Position numbers and translations under genes: made by a program. Under the pieces are notes generated by a model. That model was not told the origin of the DNA and made no database searches. It was given only the letters and a program-made list of their open reading frames with translations. Of a stretch of DNA of 64,000 bases, positions 15,176-24,215 are shown piece after piece. The DNA comes from Phycisphaerales bacterium (GTDB lineage Bacteria; Planctomycetota; Phycisphaerae; Phycisphaerales; UBA1924). The first letter of the stretch is position 1. Every line of letters starts with the position of its first letter. The stretch is taken from positions 1-64,000 of the forward strand of contig JADZER010000037.1 of the NCBI GenBank assembly GCA_020850415.1. Reading direction: 5' to 3'.

Positions 15176-15856
15176 ATGTCCGCCAAGCAGCAGCCCGGGG
15201 CGAGCGACCTGCTCGCCGTCGTTGTGACTATCGCCAGCGGCACGGTCGCGTACGCCGACATCCAGCACTTTGACAACTCCGGCGGCGATTTCGACTGGGG
15301 CCTTGGGCCCAATCGCCCCGACGGCGGCAATCCATACCTCGACCAGCAGTTTCTTGATATCACGCGCGCCGCGAACGACCAGCTCGGCGCCGTGAACCCG
15401 TACAGCTCGCCCGGCTGGGGCTATGACCAGACCTACACGACCTTCCGCCAGGAGGTCTACTACGACTTCTCGTGGAACCACGCCACGGCCGTCTATACCT
15501 ACGCGGGGCTGCTCGTCAGCGGCTATTTCATCGAAGGGGTCGGCGCCGGCACGCAGATCGGCGGGCTCGGGCAGCAGTTCTACACCGGCTTCATCGCGCA
15601 GGATTACTACGGCTTCAACAGCCTCATCCCCGAGGGGGTGCGTAGCTACCTCGGCGCCCGCATCAAGGTGAATTACGAGACCCACTACGGCTGGATCGGC
15701 GTGGTCCGCAACGGCTTTGAGCTCGAGACCTTCGGCTGGGCGTTCGAGGATGCGCCCAACACGCCGATCGCCGCCGGGCAGGTGCCCGCCCCCGGCACGC
15801 TCGCGGCTCTGGCCTTCGGCGCCGCGGCCCTCGGCGGGCGAAAGAGAAGGGCCTGA
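15176..15856 (+). CDS. Secreted PEP-CTERM-like sorted protein
   Basis: 226 aa. A weak N-terminal signal peptide (LLAVVVTIASGTVAYAD, cleavage near residue 28) is followed by a Tyr/Gly/Asn-rich beta-type body. The C-terminal sorting tail is VPAPGTLAALAFGAAALGG + RKRRA. CGGAGG before the ATG at 15176 fixes the start. Exosortase-type systems cleave such tails; no exosortase gene is in the window. Body function unknown. Confidence 0.8.
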   Translation: MSAKQQPGASDLLAVVVTIASGTVAYADIQHFDNSGGDFDWGLGPNRPDGGNPYLDQQFLDITRAANDQLGAVNPYSSPGWGYDQTYTTFRQEVYYDFSWNHATAVYTYAGLLVSGYFIEGVGAGTQIGGLGQQFYTGFIAQDYYGFNSLIPEGVRSYLGARIKVNYETHYGWIGVVRNGFELETFGWAFEDAPNTPIAAGQVPAPGTLAALAFGAAALGGRKRRA

Positions 15857-15872
15857 GGCCCACCCCCGGACC

Positions 15873-16484
15873 ATGCCCAGCAACGAGCACCGCCAGTTCG
15901 TGACGGTCGTCTCCGGGCTGCCCCGGTCGGGAACCTCGATGATGATGGCCATGCTCGAGGCCGGGGGTATCCCCGCGCTCACCGACAGCCTGCGCGGGGC
16001 CGATGAAGACAACCGGCGCGGCTATTACGAGTTCGAGCCGGTCAAGGCGATCGCGACGGACTCGGCGTGGATGGCCGACGCCCGGGGCAAGGCCGTCAAG
16101 ATCATCCTCTCGCTCCTGCCCCATCTGCCGGGGGGCTTCCGGTACCGGGTCGTCGTTATGCAGCGCGATCTCGACGAGGTGATCACCTCGCAGCGCGTCA
16201 TGCTCGAGCGGGCGGGCAGGCGGGGCGGGCGGATCGGGGCCGACCAGCTCAAGCGCCTGTACGAGGCCGAGCTGGCCAAGCACGACGCGTGGGCGGCGGG
16301 CCGGGATGATGTCGGCTCGGTCCGGGTCTCGTACAACGGCCTGCTGGCCGAGCCTGAGCCTGTCGTCACGGCGCTCGACGCCTTCCTCGGCGGCGGCCTG
16401 GACCGCGGGTGCATGCTGGCGGTGGTTGAGCCGGCGCTGTACCGGCAGCGCGGGGCGGGCCTGGCGGGAAGGGTCGGCCCGTGA
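15873..16484 (+). CDS. Sulfotransferase family protein
   Basis: 203 aa. The 5'-phosphosulfate binding loop GLPRSGTSMMMAMLEAGG is at about residues 15-32, and VVMQRDLDEVITSQ gives the 3'-phosphate-binding Arg/Ser region (about 92-105). Such enzymes transfer sulfate from PAPS to sugars or proteins. It starts 16 bases after the previous stop, and the next gene overlaps it by GTGA, so these genes are probably one unit. Together with the nearby GT2 enzyme and phosphodiesterase this suggests sulfated surface glycans (inference). Confidence 0.82.
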   Translation: MPSNEHRQFVTVVSGLPRSGTSMMMAMLEAGGIPALTDSLRGADEDNRRGYYEFEPVKAIATDSAWMADARGKAVKIILSLLPHLPGGFRYRVVVMQRDLDEVITSQRVMLERAGRRGGRIGADQLKRLYEAELAKHDAWAAGRDDVGSVRVSYNGLLAEPEPVVTALDAFLGGGLDRGCMLAVVEPALYRQRGAGLAGRVGP

Positions 16485-18529
16485 GCGGGGCGGGGATGCA
16501 ACCCGTGCCCGACGCCCAGGCCGGTGAGCCGCTGGAGCGCCCCGCGGAGCGCGTGCTGCTCATCGGGTGGGACGCCGCGGACTGGCGGATGATCGACCCG
16601 CTGCTCGAGGCGGGGAAGATGCCGAACCTGCGGGCGTTTCTCGATGGGGGGGTGCGGGGGAATGTCGCGAGCCTGCACCCGATGCTCTCGCCGATCCTGT
16701 GGACCTCGATCGCGACGGGCAAGCACGCCGACAAGCATGGGATCCTGGGCTTCGCCGAGCCGGACGGCTCGACGGGGAAGGTCCGGCCGGTGACGAGCAC
16801 CTCGCGCCGGTGCAAGGCGCTGTGGAACATCCTCTCGCGGCGCGGGCTGCGCAGCACGGTGATCAACTGGTTCGCCAGCCACCCGGCCGAGCGGATCCGC
16901 GGCGTGGTCGTGACCGACCGGTACGCGCGCCCGACCGGGCCGCCCAACGAGCCCTGGCCGGGGGCGCCGGGGTCGGTGCATCCGGAGGAGCTGGCGGCGC
17001 CGCTCGAGGCGCTGCGGGTCCACCCCGGCCGCCTCACGGCGGCGCAGGTGCGCCACTTCGTCGGGCGGGTCGCGGAGGTGAACCCCGGCGAGGACAAGCT
17101 CATGCAGCACCTGCTGGGGCTGCTGGCGCGGTGCGCGTCGATCCAGTCGGCGGCGACGGCGCTGATCGCCGAGGAGCCGTGGGATCTCTTCGCGGTCTAC
17201 TTCGAGGAGATCGACCGGTTCGGGCACGAGTTCATGGAGTACCACCCGCCCAAGCGGGAGAGCGTGGACCAGCGTGAGTTCGAGCTCTACAGCGGGGTGA
17301 TGAACGCGGTCTATACCTTCCACGACATGATGCTCGGGAGGCTGCTGGAGCTGGCCGGCGAGGAGACGACGGTCATCATCCTCAGCGACCACGGCTTCCA
17401 CAGCGACGACCGGCGCCCGGCGATGTCGAGCAAGATCCAGGCCGGCGCTCCCGTCGCGTGGCACCGGCCCTACGGCGTGCTCGCGATGCGCGGGCCCCAC
17501 ATCAAGCGGGGCGAGCAGCTCTACGGCGCCTCGCTGCTGGATATCGCCCCGACCATCCTGGCGATGCTCGGCCAGCCCGTGCCCGACGACATGGACGGCG
17601 CGCCGCTCACGCAGGTCTACGAGCGCCCCGTGCGGGTGCCGCGCATCGACAGCTACGAGGCGCCCGGCGAGGAGCACGACGCGCCGGAGACCGAGGAGGA
17701 CCCCTGGGCGGTGCGCGAGATGATGGTCCAGCTCGCCCAGCTGGGGTATGTCGAGGACGACAGCATGGAGTCGGTCGCGCGCGACCGGCGGCGGAACCTC
17801 GGGCAGGTCTACCTCGCGACGGGGCGCCCGCTCAAGGCCCTCGGGGAGTTCCGCACGCTCGTCGAGGACGACCCCGACGACAAGGGCTCGCGGATGGCGG
17901 TCGCCAACTGCCTGCTGGCGCTGGGGCGCTTCGACGAGTGCGAGGCGCTGCTCGAGGCCGTCGGCGAGGGCGACGACGCGCTGGCGCTCGCGCTGCAGTA
18001 CCGGGGCATGATCAGCTTCCGGCGCGGGCGCGTCGAGGAGGCCCTCGACCACCTCCGGCGGGCCGAGGCCAAGGGCGGGGAGAACCCGCAGGTGCTCGGG
18101 CAGATCGGGTTCATCTACCTCGCGCGCCGGTGCTGGACCGACGCGGAGCGGGCCTTCGACCGCGCCCTGGAGCTCGACCCCGACTACGCCCCGGCCCTCG
18201 ACGGGCGGGGCGTCGCCTACCGCCAGCAGGGCAAGCTGCAGGAGGCGGCGCTCTCGCACATGCTCTCGATCGCGCTCCTGCACCACCAGCCCGACGCCCA
18301 CCGCAACCTGGGCCTGGCGCTGATGCGCCTCGGGCGCCTGCCCTGGGCCGTGCGGGCGTTCGAGACCTCGCTCCAGATCAACCCCCACGCCACCGCGCCG
18401 CACCTGGCCCTGGCCCAGATCTACGACGGCCCGCTGCAGCGCCCGGATCTCGCCGAGCACCACCGCGCGCTGGCCGGCGCGATCGCCGGGCGCACGGGCG
18501 ACGCGCCGCCCGACCCCGCGGGCGGCTGA
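16481..18529 (+). CDS. Alkaline-phosphatase-fold phosphodiesterase with TPR tail
   Basis: 682 aa. Residues ~23-385 form a type I phosphodiesterase/nucleotide pyrophosphatase domain: metal site LLIGWDAADW, nucleophile region ILWTSIATGKHADKHG, second metal site ILSDHGFHSDD, then LLDIAPTILAMLG. Residues ~420-660 are TPR-like helices (AERAFDRALELDPDYAPALD). Possible substrates are phosphodiesters or sulfate/phosphate esters on glycans. There is no signal peptide, so it acts inside the cell unless exported otherwise. The GTG start overlaps the sulfotransferase stop; the ATG 15 bases later (MQPVP) is an alternative. Confidence 0.86.
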   Translation: MSGAGMQPVPDAQAGEPLERPAERVLLIGWDAADWRMIDPLLEAGKMPNLRAFLDGGVRGNVASLHPMLSPILWTSIATGKHADKHGILGFAEPDGSTGKVRPVTSTSRRCKALWNILSRRGLRSTVINWFASHPAERIRGVVVTDRYARPTGPPNEPWPGAPGSVHPEELAAPLEALRVHPGRLTAAQVRHFVGRVAEVNPGEDKLMQHLLGLLARCASIQSAATALIAEEPWDLFAVYFEEIDRFGHEFMEYHPPKRESVDQREFELYSGVMNAVYTFHDMMLGRLLELAGEETTVIILSDHGFHSDDRRPAMSSKIQAGAPVAWHRPYGVLAMRGPHIKRGEQLYGASLLDIAPTILAMLGQPVPDDMDGAPLTQVYERPVRVPRIDSYEAPGEEHDAPETEEDPWAVREMMVQLAQLGYVEDDSMESVARDRRRNLGQVYLATGRPLKALGEFRTLVEDDPDDKGSRMAVANCLLALGRFDECEALLEAVGEGDDALALALQYRGMISFRRGRVEEALDHLRRAEAKGGENPQVLGQIGFIYLARRCWTDAERAFDRALELDPDYAPALDGRGVAYRQQGKLQEAALSHMLSIALLHHQPDAHRNLGLALMRLGRLPWAVRAFETSLQINPHATAPHLALAQIYDGPLQRPDLAEHHRALAGAIAGRTGDAPPDPAGG

Positions 18530-18552
18530 GCGGGCCCCCGCGACGGCCCCCG

Positions 18553-20394
18553 CTATGGCTCCCGTGGTCCGAACCGGAGCCCCTCGAGCGCCGCCCCGGG
18601 GTCCGCGCCGCCCGCGGCCGGCAGCTCCTGGTTCGCCTCGTAGGCGATGTCGTCCGCGGTCGCCCGGTTGAACTGGAAGACTTCCTGCCCCTCGCGCAGC
18701 ACGAAGGTGTTGTTGCGCACCGTGTTCTTGTACGACCAGTGCCAGCGGATCGGCGTCATGTCGATCGCCCAGAAGGTGTTGCCCTCGATCACAATGCCGG
18801 TCGTCCCCTGGTCGAGGAACATGCCGTTGGAGGGGGCCCGCCCGGTGTTGCGGGCGATGTCGTGGATCGCGTTGCCCCGCAGCACCGTGCCCGGCTGGAG
18901 GCCCAGCGTGTAGATGCCCCCGCCGTCCGAGAGCGTCTGCATGACATGGTGGATGTGGCAGTTCTCGACGACATTGCCGGCGCAGGGGGTCGGCGTCTCG
19001 TCCCAGCGCCAACCGATCGAGACGCCCGTGTACGGCAGGTCGCGGATCTCGCAGTTGGCGATCGTGGTCCCCGCGGCGAGCCCGACCCACACGCCCACCG
19101 CGCCGAAGAACCGCCGCCCGCAGCGCTCGATGAGGCTGTACCGCAGGGTGTTCCCGCTCGCGGCCTGCGCCGGAGCGTTCTGCCACCAGGGCCTGCCGTT
19201 CACGACGCGCCCGGCCGCCTCGCCGAGCATGACGCCGTTGGCGCCGCACTCACGCACAACCGTGTCGGTGATCGTGCAGTTGCGCGAGCCCTCGCCGATC
19301 CAGACCCCCGTGCCGCCGACCTGCTCGATGGTGCAGCGGTCGATGGTGCAGCCCTCGGCCCAGGTCAGGTCGATCGCGCTCGGAACGGCGTCGCGTGTGC
19401 CGTCGGAGCCCTCGGTGTCGCGTTGCTCGTAGAAGGCGGCCTGTCCCTCGGCGTAGCCGTAGGAGGGCTTGGGCCAGCTGGTGTGGGCGAAGCGGATGCC
19501 GCGGAGGGTGAGGTTGCGGATGGGCGCGTCGGGCGTGCCGCGGGCGATCAGGAGGGCCGGGGCGACCGGCGCGACCGCGTGCAGCGAGCCGATCGACTCG
19601 CCGGGGCGGGGCATGTAGGTCAGCCCGCCGGTCGCCTGGTCGAGCGCCCACTCGCCGGGGGCGTTCACCAGCAGGGGGCTGCCCTCGATGAAGTACCGCG
19701 GGTTGGGCTCGAAGTTCGTGATCGCAAAGTGCGGGGCCTTGCAGCCGATGGGGTGGGTGGTGGTGAGGGTGCTCCCGGGCGCGTCGACCGCGCCGATCAT
19801 CACCCGCGAGATCGACCAGTCGTGGACGAAGACGACTTCGGACCGGGTGTCGATCAGCGCCGGGGAGAGTTCGGCGGGGTCGAAGCTGAACCCGGTGCGG
19901 TTGTCCGGGGCCGGCGCGACGACGCGGGCGAAGCCGCCGTCGGGGTGCCGGGCGCGGGTGGCCGGCTCGCCGTTGATGAACAGCTCCTCGAACCACCACG
20001 AGCCATCGCGGACCTGGTCGATGGTCGTGCGCCACGAGCCGTCGGCGGCCTCGGCCCAGGCGCCGATCAGGCGGGCGCCGGAGATAAGCGGGGTGCGCGT
20101 CGGTGCGGCCTCGATGGTGAGCCCGGGTCCGACGAGCGCCCCATCGATCTCGAGCGGCTTAGAGATGGCATAGAAGTCACCATCGAGCACGATCGTGGCG
20201 GGCTGGGTCTCCCCTCGCTGTCGGGCCGCGCGGACCAAGGCCAGCGCGTCCTCCAGGGTCGGGACGACCACGAGATTGGACTGCCGCGGCGCCGGGTCCA
20301 GGACATGCACGGTGAGCTGAGCGCCCGCCGGAGTGGCCGTCAGGGGCACGAGCATCCCCGCCGCGATCAAACCCAGGAGTTCTCGAAGTCGCAT
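18553..20394 (-). CDS. Secreted right-handed beta-helix protein
   Basis: 613 aa with signal peptide (LLGLIAAGMLVPLTATPAGA). The centre (about 280-560) has short repeated coils typical of parallel beta-helix carbohydrate-active proteins (CTIDRCTIEQVGGTGVWIGE, NCEIRDLPYTGVSIG). An N-terminal carbohydrate-module-like part contains GEWALDQATGGLTYMP, seen in GH141-like and polysaccharide-lyase-like proteins. The substrate may be a complex plant or algal polysaccharide, but catalytic residues cannot be assigned. GGAGG before the ATG at 20394 fixes the start. It is convergent with the phosphodiesterase gene and divergent from an ECF sigma gene 62 bases away. Confidence 0.8.
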   Translation of the reverse strand: MRLRELLGLIAAGMLVPLTATPAGAQLTVHVLDPAPRQSNLVVVPTLEDALALVRAARQRGETQPATIVLDGDFYAISKPLEIDGALVGPGLTIEAAPTRTPLISGARLIGAWAEAADGSWRTTIDQVRDGSWWFEELFINGEPATRARHPDGGFARVVAPAPDNRTGFSFDPAELSPALIDTRSEVVFVHDWSISRVMIGAVDAPGSTLTTTHPIGCKAPHFAITNFEPNPRYFIEGSPLLVNAPGEWALDQATGGLTYMPRPGESIGSLHAVAPVAPALLIARGTPDAPIRNLTLRGIRFAHTSWPKPSYGYAEGQAAFYEQRDTEGSDGTRDAVPSAIDLTWAEGCTIDRCTIEQVGGTGVWIGEGSRNCTITDTVVRECGANGVMLGEAAGRVVNGRPWWQNAPAQAASGNTLRYSLIERCGRRFFGAVGVWVGLAAGTTIANCEIRDLPYTGVSIGWRWDETPTPCAGNVVENCHIHHVMQTLSDGGGIYTLGLQPGTVLRGNAIHDIARNTGRAPSNGMFLDQGTTGIVIEGNTFWAIDMTPIRWHWSYKNTVRNNTFVLREGQEVFQFNRATADDIAYEANQELPAAGGADPGAALEGLRFGPREP

Positions 20395-20444
20395 CGCACA
20401 CCTCCACGCCACATCCTACAGACCCGGCCCGGACCGCCCCGGGG

Positions 20445-20450
20445 TACCAT
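20445..20450 (+). promoter_or_regulatory. Candidate -10 (TACCAT), leaderless sigma gene
   Basis: TACCAT, six C residues, then GTG at 20457. No Shine-Dalgarno is possible in that spacer. Confidence 0.5.
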
Positions 20451-20456
20451 CCCCCC

Positions 20457-21122
20457 GTGCCCGGCCGCCAGCCCACATCCAGACCCCAGGAGCCCCGCGG
20501 CCCGCTTCCCGCGACGCCCGACGATCAGCTCGACCGCGAGCTGGTGGCCGCCGTCCGGGCCGGCGACGCGTCGGCGTGGACCACGCTCTTTGAGCGCTAC
20601 CAGGTCCGGATCTTCACGGTCTGCGTCCGGATGGTCCGCGACCGCGAGATGGCCAGCGACCTGACCCAGGACGCGTTTATTAAGGTCATCCGGGGCCTGG
20701 ACTCGTTCGACGAGCGGGCGAAGCTCTCGACCTGGATCTACCGCGTGACCATGAATGTGTGCCTCAGCAAGCTCCGGTCCGAGAAGCTGCGCCGGCACGC
20801 CAGCCTGGAGGCCATGGCTTCCGCCGGGGGGAGAGACCCAGACCGGCGCGCCGAACTGGGATTCCCGCAAGTGCGGGAACCGGGGGCGCATGAGGGGGTC
20901 GAAAACGAGGAAGAACGGCAGAGGATGATCGACGCCCTGGACGCGTTATCGGACGAACACCGGTCCATCCTGGTGCTCCGCGACGGCCGGGGCCTGGAGT
21001 ATGAGCAGATCGCCGAGGTGCTGGACATCCCGGTCGGCACGGTGAGGAGCCGGCTGTTCAGGGCCCGGGCGGCCCTCAGGCAGGCGTTTGAGGCGGGCCC
21101 GACCGGCACGAGCGAGGATTGA
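20457..21122 (+). CDS. ECF-type RNA polymerase sigma factor
   Basis: 221 aa. Region 2 is at about 36-105 (ASDLTQDAFIKVIRGLDSF, LSTWIYRVTMNVC) and region 4 at about 160-208 (LEYEQIAEVLDIPVGTVRSR). The linker between them contains a short palindrome-encoded stretch (GFPQVREPG, from 20862-20879), a possible repeat insertion. The following gene encodes a single-pass anti-sigma-like protein, its likely regulator. The start is GTG at 20457, with TACCAT at leaderless spacing. Confidence 0.9.
   Translation: MPGRQPTSRPQEPRGPLPATPDDQLDRELVAAVRAGDASAWTTLFERYQVRIFTVCVRMVRDREMASDLTQDAFIKVIRGLDSFDERAKLSTWIYRVTMNVCLSKLRSEKLRRHASLEAMASAGGRDPDRRAELGFPQVREPGAHEGVENEEERQRMIDALDALSDEHRSILVLRDGRGLEYEQIAEVLDIPVGTVRSRLFRARAALRQAFEAGPTGTSED
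20862..20879. repeat. Short palindrome in the sigma-factor linker
   Basis: TTCCCGC-AAGT-GCGGGAA, a 7-bp stem in the region between sigma-2 and sigma-4 coding parts. The site is short and could be chance. Confidence 0.4.
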
Positions 21123-21156
21123 GCAGCGGGCCGACGCGCCCCAGGCTGGCAGTGGA

Positions 21157-22335
21157 ATGGCACGAGCACCGGACAACACCCCGATCGGAGACGGCTGGCT
21201 GGACCGCCTGCCGATCGACATCGACACGCTCGCGGCGTTGGTCGAGGGCGACCTCGACAGCCGCGAGGCGGACGAGGTGCGCGAGCGACTCCTCACCGCC
21301 GACCCCGAGCTAGCCCACCGGGTCGAGATGATGTGCCAGGACCGGGTGGTGGTCCGCACGCTGGGCGACGAGCTGCCGCCGGCCGGGCTCGCCGAGGCGG
21401 TGATCGCCCGGCTCGAGCGCGAGGCGTTGGTCGGGCTTGCCGAGAGCGGGGCGGGTGGGGCCACGATCCCAGTCTCGCGTGTGCTCACCCACCAGCCCGG
21501 GCGTTGGGCCGGGGCGCGGCGGTGGCTGACCAGCCCGGCGGGTGCCGGTTTGGCGTTGGCCGCGGCGTTGGCGCTGGCGGTGGGCGTGGGGATCCAGCTG
21601 CTCCCGTCGCGGAGCCCGGGCGTGCCGACGCCAGACCCGATGGGCCCGATCGCGCTGGAGAGCGCTGTGCCGGATGACCGTGGCGCCCCGCCCGAGGCGA
21701 TGGCGTCGAAGGCCGTGGTCGCGCCGGAGGTGCCGGACGCCCCGGCGCAGCTCGCGACCGCCGAAGCAGAACATCCGGCGCCGAGCGCCGAGGTGTACAT
21801 CACCGACGACCTCGACCGCGTGCTCACCCTCATGGCCGAGGGGCGGCTGCTGGTGCGGGTGCGGAGCGTCGAGCCGACGGAGACCGCGGCCCAGCTGGCC
21901 CGGCTGGTCGGGCGCACGGATCGCCCGGGAGAGGCCTGGCGCCTCGACGACGAGGTGACCGAGCCGGTCGCGGTGGCGATGGAGATCAAGTTCTCGCCGA
22001 TGGTGTCCGAGCGTGGGCCGACCGTCTTCGCGGACGGCGAGCGCACAGGTGGGTCGGAGGCCGCGCCCCAGAGGACCCGCCAGCAGCCCTCGGCGCTGGA
22101 GGCCGTGTACCTAGCCGACACGCGCGCCGATCGCGCGGCGCTGCTCGCGCTGCGTGCGGCGCTCTCGCTGGGCGACGGGCAGGTCGCGGTGTTCGAGGAG
22201 TTGCCCGAGCCGCTCGAGCTGCCCCGCGTGTTCACGCCCGACGCGGTGCTCTGGTGGGGCCGCCCGGCCGGGGAGTGGGCCGACCGTGGCTTCGTCCCGG
22301 TGGTGATCGAGCGCGTCGAGCGTGTGGAGCGATAG
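21157..22335 (+). CDS. Putative anti-sigma factor, single-pass membrane protein
   Basis: 392 aa. The N-terminus (about 15-75) resembles anti-sigma interaction domains (LAALVEGDLDSREADEVRER, DPELAHRVEMM) without the zinc-binding HxxxCxxC. A membrane helix is at about 130-150 (AGLALAAALALAVGVGIQLL) and an extracytoplasmic domain follows. It starts 34 bases after the ECF sigma stop. A long Pro/Ala linker follows the helix, then a compact domain (about 205-390) with no recognised fold. Role by context: membrane sequestration of the sigma factor. Confidence 0.75.
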   Translation: MARAPDNTPIGDGWLDRLPIDIDTLAALVEGDLDSREADEVRERLLTADPELAHRVEMMCQDRVVVRTLGDELPPAGLAEAVIARLEREALVGLAESGAGGATIPVSRVLTHQPGRWAGARRWLTSPAGAGLALAAALALAVGVGIQLLPSRSPGVPTPDPMGPIALESAVPDDRGAPPEAMASKAVVAPEVPDAPAQLATAEAEHPAPSAEVYITDDLDRVLTLMAEGRLLVRVRSVEPTETAAQLARLVGRTDRPGEAWRLDDEVTEPVAVAMEIKFSPMVSERGPTVFADGERTGGSEAAPQRTRQQPSALEAVYLADTRADRAALLALRAALSLGDGQVAVFEELPEPLELPRVFTPDAVLWWGRPAGEWADRGFVPVVIERVERVER

Positions 22336-22341
22336 CGGCGG

Positions 22342-22845
22342 TCAGGTGTTCAGGGCCAGCGCCAGCAGCAGACCGAAGAGCGCGTGCAGCAGGCCGACGC
22401 CCAGGAAGATCGCCGAGGCCCGGCGCCACTGGGCGCCGGTGGGTCGCCGGTGCCACGCGGGGCGGGCGCGGACGAGCCAGAGCAGGCACCCCAGCATCGC
22501 GCCCGACAGCACGACGAACCCGGTGACCAGACCGACCGGCTGCCACTGGGTCGAGGGGTTGGCGACCAGCGCGGCGGTGAGGAGGATCGCCACCACGCCA
22601 TCGAAGCCCAGTGCGAGGGCGAAGCTGACGATGCCCAGGGCCCACGCCCCGACCCGGAGCTGGGGGGACCCGACCCGGAGGCGCAGGGGGGCCCCGCACT
22701 CGGGGCAGATCGGCCCGGTGAGGCCGCGGAGGGAGTAGGTGCAGACCGGGCAGGGCTCATCCCGGTCGGCCACGAAGGTCAGTAGAAGGCTGGTCTCGGG
22801 TGTTTCCCCTTGGTCCGGGAGGTCGGCATCGTGGGGTGGGGTCAT
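22342..22845 (-). CDS. Zinc-ribbon membrane protein
   Basis: 167 aa. An N-terminal zinc ribbon CPVCTYSLRGL...CPECGAPL (about 32-54) precedes three or four hydrophobic helices (LGIVSFALALGFDGVVAILL; LVTGFVVLSGAMLGCLLWLV; LGVGLLHALFGLLLALAL). The ribbon has the same CxxCxYxLxGL...CPECG form as those at 5363 and 14453, here at the N-terminus instead of the C-terminus. Function unknown. It is convergent with the anti-sigma gene, the stops six bases apart. Confidence 0.78.
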   Translation of the reverse strand: MTPPHDADLPDQGETPETSLLLTFVADRDEPCPVCTYSLRGLTGPICPECGAPLRLRVGSPQLRVGAWALGIVSFALALGFDGVVAILLTAALVANPSTQWQPVGLVTGFVVLSGAMLGCLLWLVRARPAWHRRPTGAQWRRASAIFLGVGLLHALFGLLLALALNT

Positions 22846-23084
22846 GTCCCATTCGTACGCTTGGCCGGGTGTCGGGTTTGGGCCGCCGGCGGGTTGGTGT
22901 GCGTCGGTTTGGGGGTTGGGGTCCGGGAATCGGCCTCGGGGTGGTACGCTTGGGGGCGTCCCCCCGGGGGGGAACCCGGCCCGGGTTGGCGGGTCGGAGT
23001 ATGGAGCCAGTGCCGTGACGCGCGGGCGTGCGGCGACCGTATCAACAGACGGGGCAGCGACGCTGCCCGGAAGGAGACGGAAGC

Positions 23085-24125
23085 ATGAAGTTTCGCGCAG
23101 CAGCGTGTGTGGCCCTGGCCCTGATGGCCGGCGCCCCGGCGATGGCCCAGAACGCTCAGCCCAAGCCGGCGACGGCCCCGGGTGTGGAGGTCGAGCGGAT
23201 CAACAAGCTCATGGTCGGCGACCGTGCGCCGGAGCTGGCGATCGCCGAGTGGGTGAAGGGCGACGAGGTCACCGGCTTTGAGGACGGCAAGGTGTATGTC
23301 GTGGAGTTCTGGGCGACCTGGTGCGGGCCGTGCATCCGCGGCATGCCCCACCTCTCCGAGCTCCAGGAGGAGTACAAGGAGAAGGGCGTCACCGTCGTCG
23401 GCGTGAACATCTGGGACGAGCCGGGCAATGTGGCGCCGTTCATGACGGACAAGGGCGGCGACGAGAAGATGGGGTACACCGTCGCGGTCGAGAAGAAGAT
23501 CGAGGGCGAGGACCCGCGGCGCACGGGCGAGATGGCGGCCAACTGGATGCGCGCCGCCGGGCGTAACGGCATCCCCAGCGCGTTCATCGTTGATCAGAAG
23601 GGCTACATCGCGTGGATGGGCCACCCGATGCAGATGGACGAGGCGCTCAAGGGCGTTGTCGCGGGCAGCTGGGACATCAGGCAGGCGGCCAAGGACCACG
23701 CCGAAGCCGCGCAGGCGGCGGCCGAGCAGGCGGCCCAGGCCGAGGTGATCAGCAAGCTGATGGACCCCGTCGCGGAGGCGCTGCAGAAGAAGGACTACAC
23801 CGCGGCGACCAAGCTGATGGCCACCGCGATCGACAGCGAGGCGATCTGGGAGAACTCGCAGGCCCTCAACTACATGGCGTGGGCGATCTCCGACCCTGAC
23901 GCCAAGGTCGAGAACCGCGACGCCACGCTGGCCGTGAAGATGGCGGAGCGCGCCAGCGAGCTGACCAAGGGCAAGGACGCCGCGATCCTCGACACCCTCG
24001 CCTGGGCGTACTACCACGCCGGCGACAAGGCCAAGGCGATCGAGACCGAGACCAAGGCCCTCGGCATGGTCTCGGGCGAGGAGAAGGAGCAGTACGAGGC
24101 GGCGCTCAAGCGCATGAGCGAGTAA
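23085..24125 (+). CDS. Secreted TlpA-like thioredoxin with helical C-terminal domain
   Basis: 346 aa. Signal peptide (ACVALALMAGAPAMAQ), then a TlpA/ResA-type thioredoxin fold at about 35-195 with active site FWATWCGPCIRGMP and the cis-Pro segment GIPSAFIVDQKG. Residues ~215-345 are helical and TPR-like (ILDTLAWAYYHAGDKAKAIE). It probably reduces or isomerises disulfides outside the cytoplasm. AAGGAG precedes the ATG. A terminator follows directly, so the gene is likely monocistronic. Confidence 0.87.
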   Translation: MKFRAAACVALALMAGAPAMAQNAQPKPATAPGVEVERINKLMVGDRAPELAIAEWVKGDEVTGFEDGKVYVVEFWATWCGPCIRGMPHLSELQEEYKEKGVTVVGVNIWDEPGNVAPFMTDKGGDEKMGYTVAVEKKIEGEDPRRTGEMAANWMRAAGRNGIPSAFIVDQKGYIAWMGHPMQMDEALKGVVAGSWDIRQAAKDHAEAAQAAAEQAAQAEVISKLMDPVAEALQKKDYTAATKLMATAIDSEAIWENSQALNYMAWAISDPDAKVENRDATLAVKMAERASELTKGKDAAILDTLAWAYYHAGDKAKAIETETKALGMVSGEEKEQYEAALKRMSE

Positions 24126-24151
24126 CCCCTCCACGGCGCGTGCACAATCCG

Positions 24152-24184
24152 AAGCCCAGGCACCCCGTTGCCTGGGCTTTCTTG
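24152..24184 (+). terminator. Terminator after the TlpA-like gene
   Basis: AAGCCCAGGCA / TGCCTGGGCTT stem with a 6-base loop followed by TCTTG, 26 bases after the stop codon. Confidence 0.8.
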
Positions 24185-24215
24185 TTGCGCCGTGACCGCG
24201 CCGGTCGGGCCGGGG

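Noticed and set aside
20862-20879. Confident repeat insertion in the second sigma factor
   Set aside because: The palindrome has only a 7-bp stem and no second copy in the window, so it is listed as a low-confidence repeat and not as a finding.
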